Assembly: GCA_905235165.1 (NCBI GenBank)
Contig: CAJOKK010000137.1
Span: 1 to 7,565 of the forward strand
Reading direction: 5' to 3'
Length of the DNA: 7,565 nt
Origin: an uncultured Atopobiaceae bacterium
GTDB taxonomy: Bacteria > Actinomycetota > Coriobacteriia > Coriobacteriales > Atopobiaceae
Under the pieces are notes generated by a model. The model did not search any database. It was given only the letters and a program-made list of their open reading frames with translations, and was not told the DNA's origin. The stretch's first letter is position 1. Each line of letters starts with the position of its first letter. Below, piece after piece: positions 6,094-7,565 of this stretch. Made by a program: the position numbers and the translations under genes.

Positions 6094-7296
6094 CTAACGA
6101 TTGGCGTTGATGATCTCGTCGGAGAGCGCCAGGGCCGAGGCGACGACGCCGTCCATGTCGTAGTAGCGGTACTCGGCGAGGCGGCCGACCACGTAGAAGT
6201 TGATCAGCGGACGGACGCGATCGCGATAGGCCTGGTAAAGCTTGAGGTTCTCATCCTCGAGAATGGCGTAGTAGGGCGTCTGGCCGCTGCCGGGCTCAAA
6301 GGCCTTGGAGTACTCGCGCATGATGGTGGTCTTGCCGGGCACGACCTGGCCGGTCATGTTCTTGAACTCGGTGATGCGCGTGAAGTCCTCGGAGGTGGTG
6401 TAGTTCACAGTGCCGACCGGCTGGTACTGGTCGACGTCGAGGGTCTCGAAGACCATGTCGAGGGTGCGGTACGGCAGGGCACCGAGGTCGGAGCCAAAGA
6501 GCTCGTCGAGCGGACCAGTGTAGACCACGTCGCCGCCGTAGGGCTTGTCGCAGGCGAGGACGGAGTCGGACGTCACGGTGAGGACGTCGCGGGCATCGAC
6601 GTCGAGGAAGACGTCGATAAGGTCGTGGTCGAGCAGGCGCTCGAAGAGGCGCGTGTAGCCCTCGGCCGGCATGCCCTGGTGCGGGGCGGCCGGGAAGTAG
6701 CGGTCGTCGTCGCCCACGAAGATGGGCACGCGGCCGGTGATGGACGGGTCGATCTGGTCGGGCGTCTTACCCCACTGCTTCATGGTGTAGTAGAGGAAGA
6801 CGTTCTCGTAGACGTAATCGGCGATCTCGGCGAGCTCGGGATCGTTCTTCTCGCGCAGCTCCATGATGGGGACCTTGCGGTTCTCGCCGAAGGTGGCCAC
6901 GAGCTTGCGATAGAGGTGCTCGCCCTTCTCCTCGCCAAAGGCGAGCTTGAGGGAGGCGTGGTTGAAGGGAACCGGCATGAGCTGGCCGTGAATGTCGGCC
7001 AGAACCTTATGCTGGTAGTCGGTCCACTCGGTAAAGCGAGAGAGGAACTGGTGAACGAGGTCATCAGTCGTGTGGTAGATGTGCGGGCCGTACTCGTGGA
7101 TGAGGATGCCCGCATCGTCAAGACGGTCGTAGGCGTTGCCCGCGATGTGCGGACGGCGCTCAAGGACAGCGACCTTATAACCACAAGCCTCAGCGAGACG
7201 ACGCGCGCAGGTAGCTCCAGCGTATCCAGCGCCAACGATAAGAACGTCGTACTGTTCGGGGTTGAAGTTTTGCGGCAGACCGCTCGCGATATTCAT
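6094..7296 (-). CDS. glf: UDP-galactopyranose mutase
   Basis: The 400-aa product is an FAD-dependent cytoplasmic enzyme that interconverts UDP-galactopyranose and UDP-galactofuranose, the donor for galactofuranose residues in cell-surface polysaccharides. Visible features are the Rossmann motif YDVLIVGAGYAG (16-27, with G22, G24 and G27), the FAD segment ending LERRPHIAGNAYD (45-57), HEYGPHIYHT (67-76), the conserved YTMKQWG (170-176), the VNYT segment (297-300), MREYSKA (326-332) and the C-terminal GRLAEYRYYDMDG (371-383). Length is typical (about 370-400 aa). The start at 7296 has AGAGGA (7302-7307) upstream. Longer in-frame starts up to 7428 would add 44 residues of no family resemblance and cross the likely promoter. 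It heads a leftward unit with the GT2 gene and maf. Confidence 0.96.
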   Translation of the reverse strand: MNIASGLPQNFNPEQYDVLIVGAGYAGATCARRLAEACGYKVAVLERRPHIAGNAYDRLDDAGILIHEYGPHIYHTTDDLVHQFLSRFTEWTDYQHKVLADIHGQLMPVPFNHASLKLAFGEEKGEHLYRKLVATFGENRKVPIMELREKNDPELAEIADYVYENVFLYYTMKQWGKTPDQIDPSITGRVPIFVGDDDRYFPAAPHQGMPAEGYTRLFERLLDHDLIDVFLDVDARDVLTVTSDSVLACDKPYGGDVVYTGPLDELFGSDLGALPYRTLDMVFETLDVDQYQPVGTVNYTTSEDFTRITEFKNMTGQVVPGKTTIMREYSKAFEPGSGQTPYYAILEDENLKLYQAYRDRVRPLINFYVVGRLAEYRYYDMDGVVASALALSDEIINANR

Positions 7297-7323
7297 GATG
7301 TTCCTCTCATCTTGCTTACTCGG

Positions 7324-7340
7324 TGTTGCGTAAAGCAACA
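7324..7340. promoter_or_regulatory. Inverted repeat in the glf leader
   Basis: TGTTGC (7324-7329) and GCAACA (7335-7340) form a perfect 6-bp inverted repeat around a 5-bp centre. It lies between the probable glf promoter and its ribosome site. It could be an operator or a leader hairpin; nothing further identifies it. Confidence 0.35.
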
Positions 7341-7388
7341 GCGCCGAACCCTCCAAGCAACACAGAACGTCGACGCTTCCAACCAGAG

Positions 7389-7397
7389 ATTTTAACA
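7389..7397 (-). promoter_or_regulatory. Probable extended -10 promoter for glf
   Basis: Reading leftward, TGTTAAAAT (7397 to 7389) matches an extended -10 element (TG-N-TATAAT with one change). No good -35 box lies 16-18 bp upstream, which extended -10 promoters tolerate. Transcription would begin near 7380 and give a leader of about 85 nt before the glf ATG. Confidence 0.45.
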
Positions 7398-7565
7398 TGG
7401 ACACATTCATTGGGGCCGTTTCCACCAAATGCCCAGCACATGCGCATACTTAATGCTCGGTAGACGGTAGACCGACGGAGGCCGTGAGCGGCGGGGCAGA
7501 GCGAGCGCTCGCCCGGGAGGGACGGCGGGGCGGCCGGGAGACCTGAGCAAATCTTCTGCGACGGT
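7398..7565. other. GC-rich stretch at the right edge with short repeats
   Basis: No gene is supported. A heptamer GGTAGAC is repeated in tandem (7459-7472), and GCGAGCGCTCGC (7501-7512) is a perfect 12-bp palindrome. One leftward frame is open from the window edge and begins TVAEDLLRSPG, which could be the end of an upstream gene, but in GC-rich DNA such runs arise by chance. Confidence 0.35.

Noticed and set aside
5110..7395. A 761-codon rightward open frame opposite glf and the glycosyltransferase
   Set aside because: Both genes share the same codon register, and this antisense frame is the exact complement of it. A stop there requires a sense TTA, CTA or TCA codon, which GC-rich genes avoid. 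The translation is a Val/Asp/His/Gly-rich shadow with no family resemblance.
7317..7565. Upstream gene ending on the leftward strand
   Set aside because: Two leftward frames are open from the edge, but neither shows a recognisable domain, and one would run through the probable glf promoter.

Overview
This window looks like chromosome from a moderately GC-rich Gram-positive, most plausibly an actinobacterial gut or oral commensal of the Coriobacteriia type (Olsenella, Collinsella or Atopobium relatives). That placement is an inference from base composition, GC-ending codons, strong Shine-Dalgarno sites and the mix of gene families. No rRNA or other taxonomic marker is present. I see no transposase, phage gene, tRNA, rRNA or CRISPR array.

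Layout. Positions 1-423 hold a tandem array of hairpin-forming repeats with an exact 52-bp period, and degenerate units continue to about 505. The array is cut by the left edge of the window. Positions 506-930 contain no gene I can support. Three genes then run rightward: a 7-TM membrane protein of unknown function (931-1803), a DUF2207-family membrane protein (from 1863) whose reading frame breaks near its 3' end, so that its glycine-rich tail lies out of frame at about 3632-3844, and a single-domain EamA/DMT transporter (3896-4309). A perfect 16-bp palindrome fills the 15-nt gap to the convergent leftward genes. Read in their own direction, these are glf (UDP-galactopyranose mutase, 7296-6094), a family 2 glycosyltransferase (6009-4975) and a Maf/YhdE-type nucleotide pyrophosphatase (4960-4325). 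The right end (7297-7565) holds the glf leader and a likely promoter, then GC-rich DNA with no supported gene.

How the genes fit together. Glf makes UDP-galactofuranose, and the adjacent GT2 enzyme may use it to build a galactofuranose-containing surface polysaccharide. Maf is a housekeeping nucleotide-sanitising enzyme that appears to be co-transcribed at the end of that unit. The rightward genes form a separate membrane-protein group with no assigned pathway.

Most notable are two things. First, the repeat array keeps one 52-bp register across two sequence families. These appear to be the same hairpin element in opposite orientations, with compensating stem changes. Second, the DUF2207 gene carries a frameshift.
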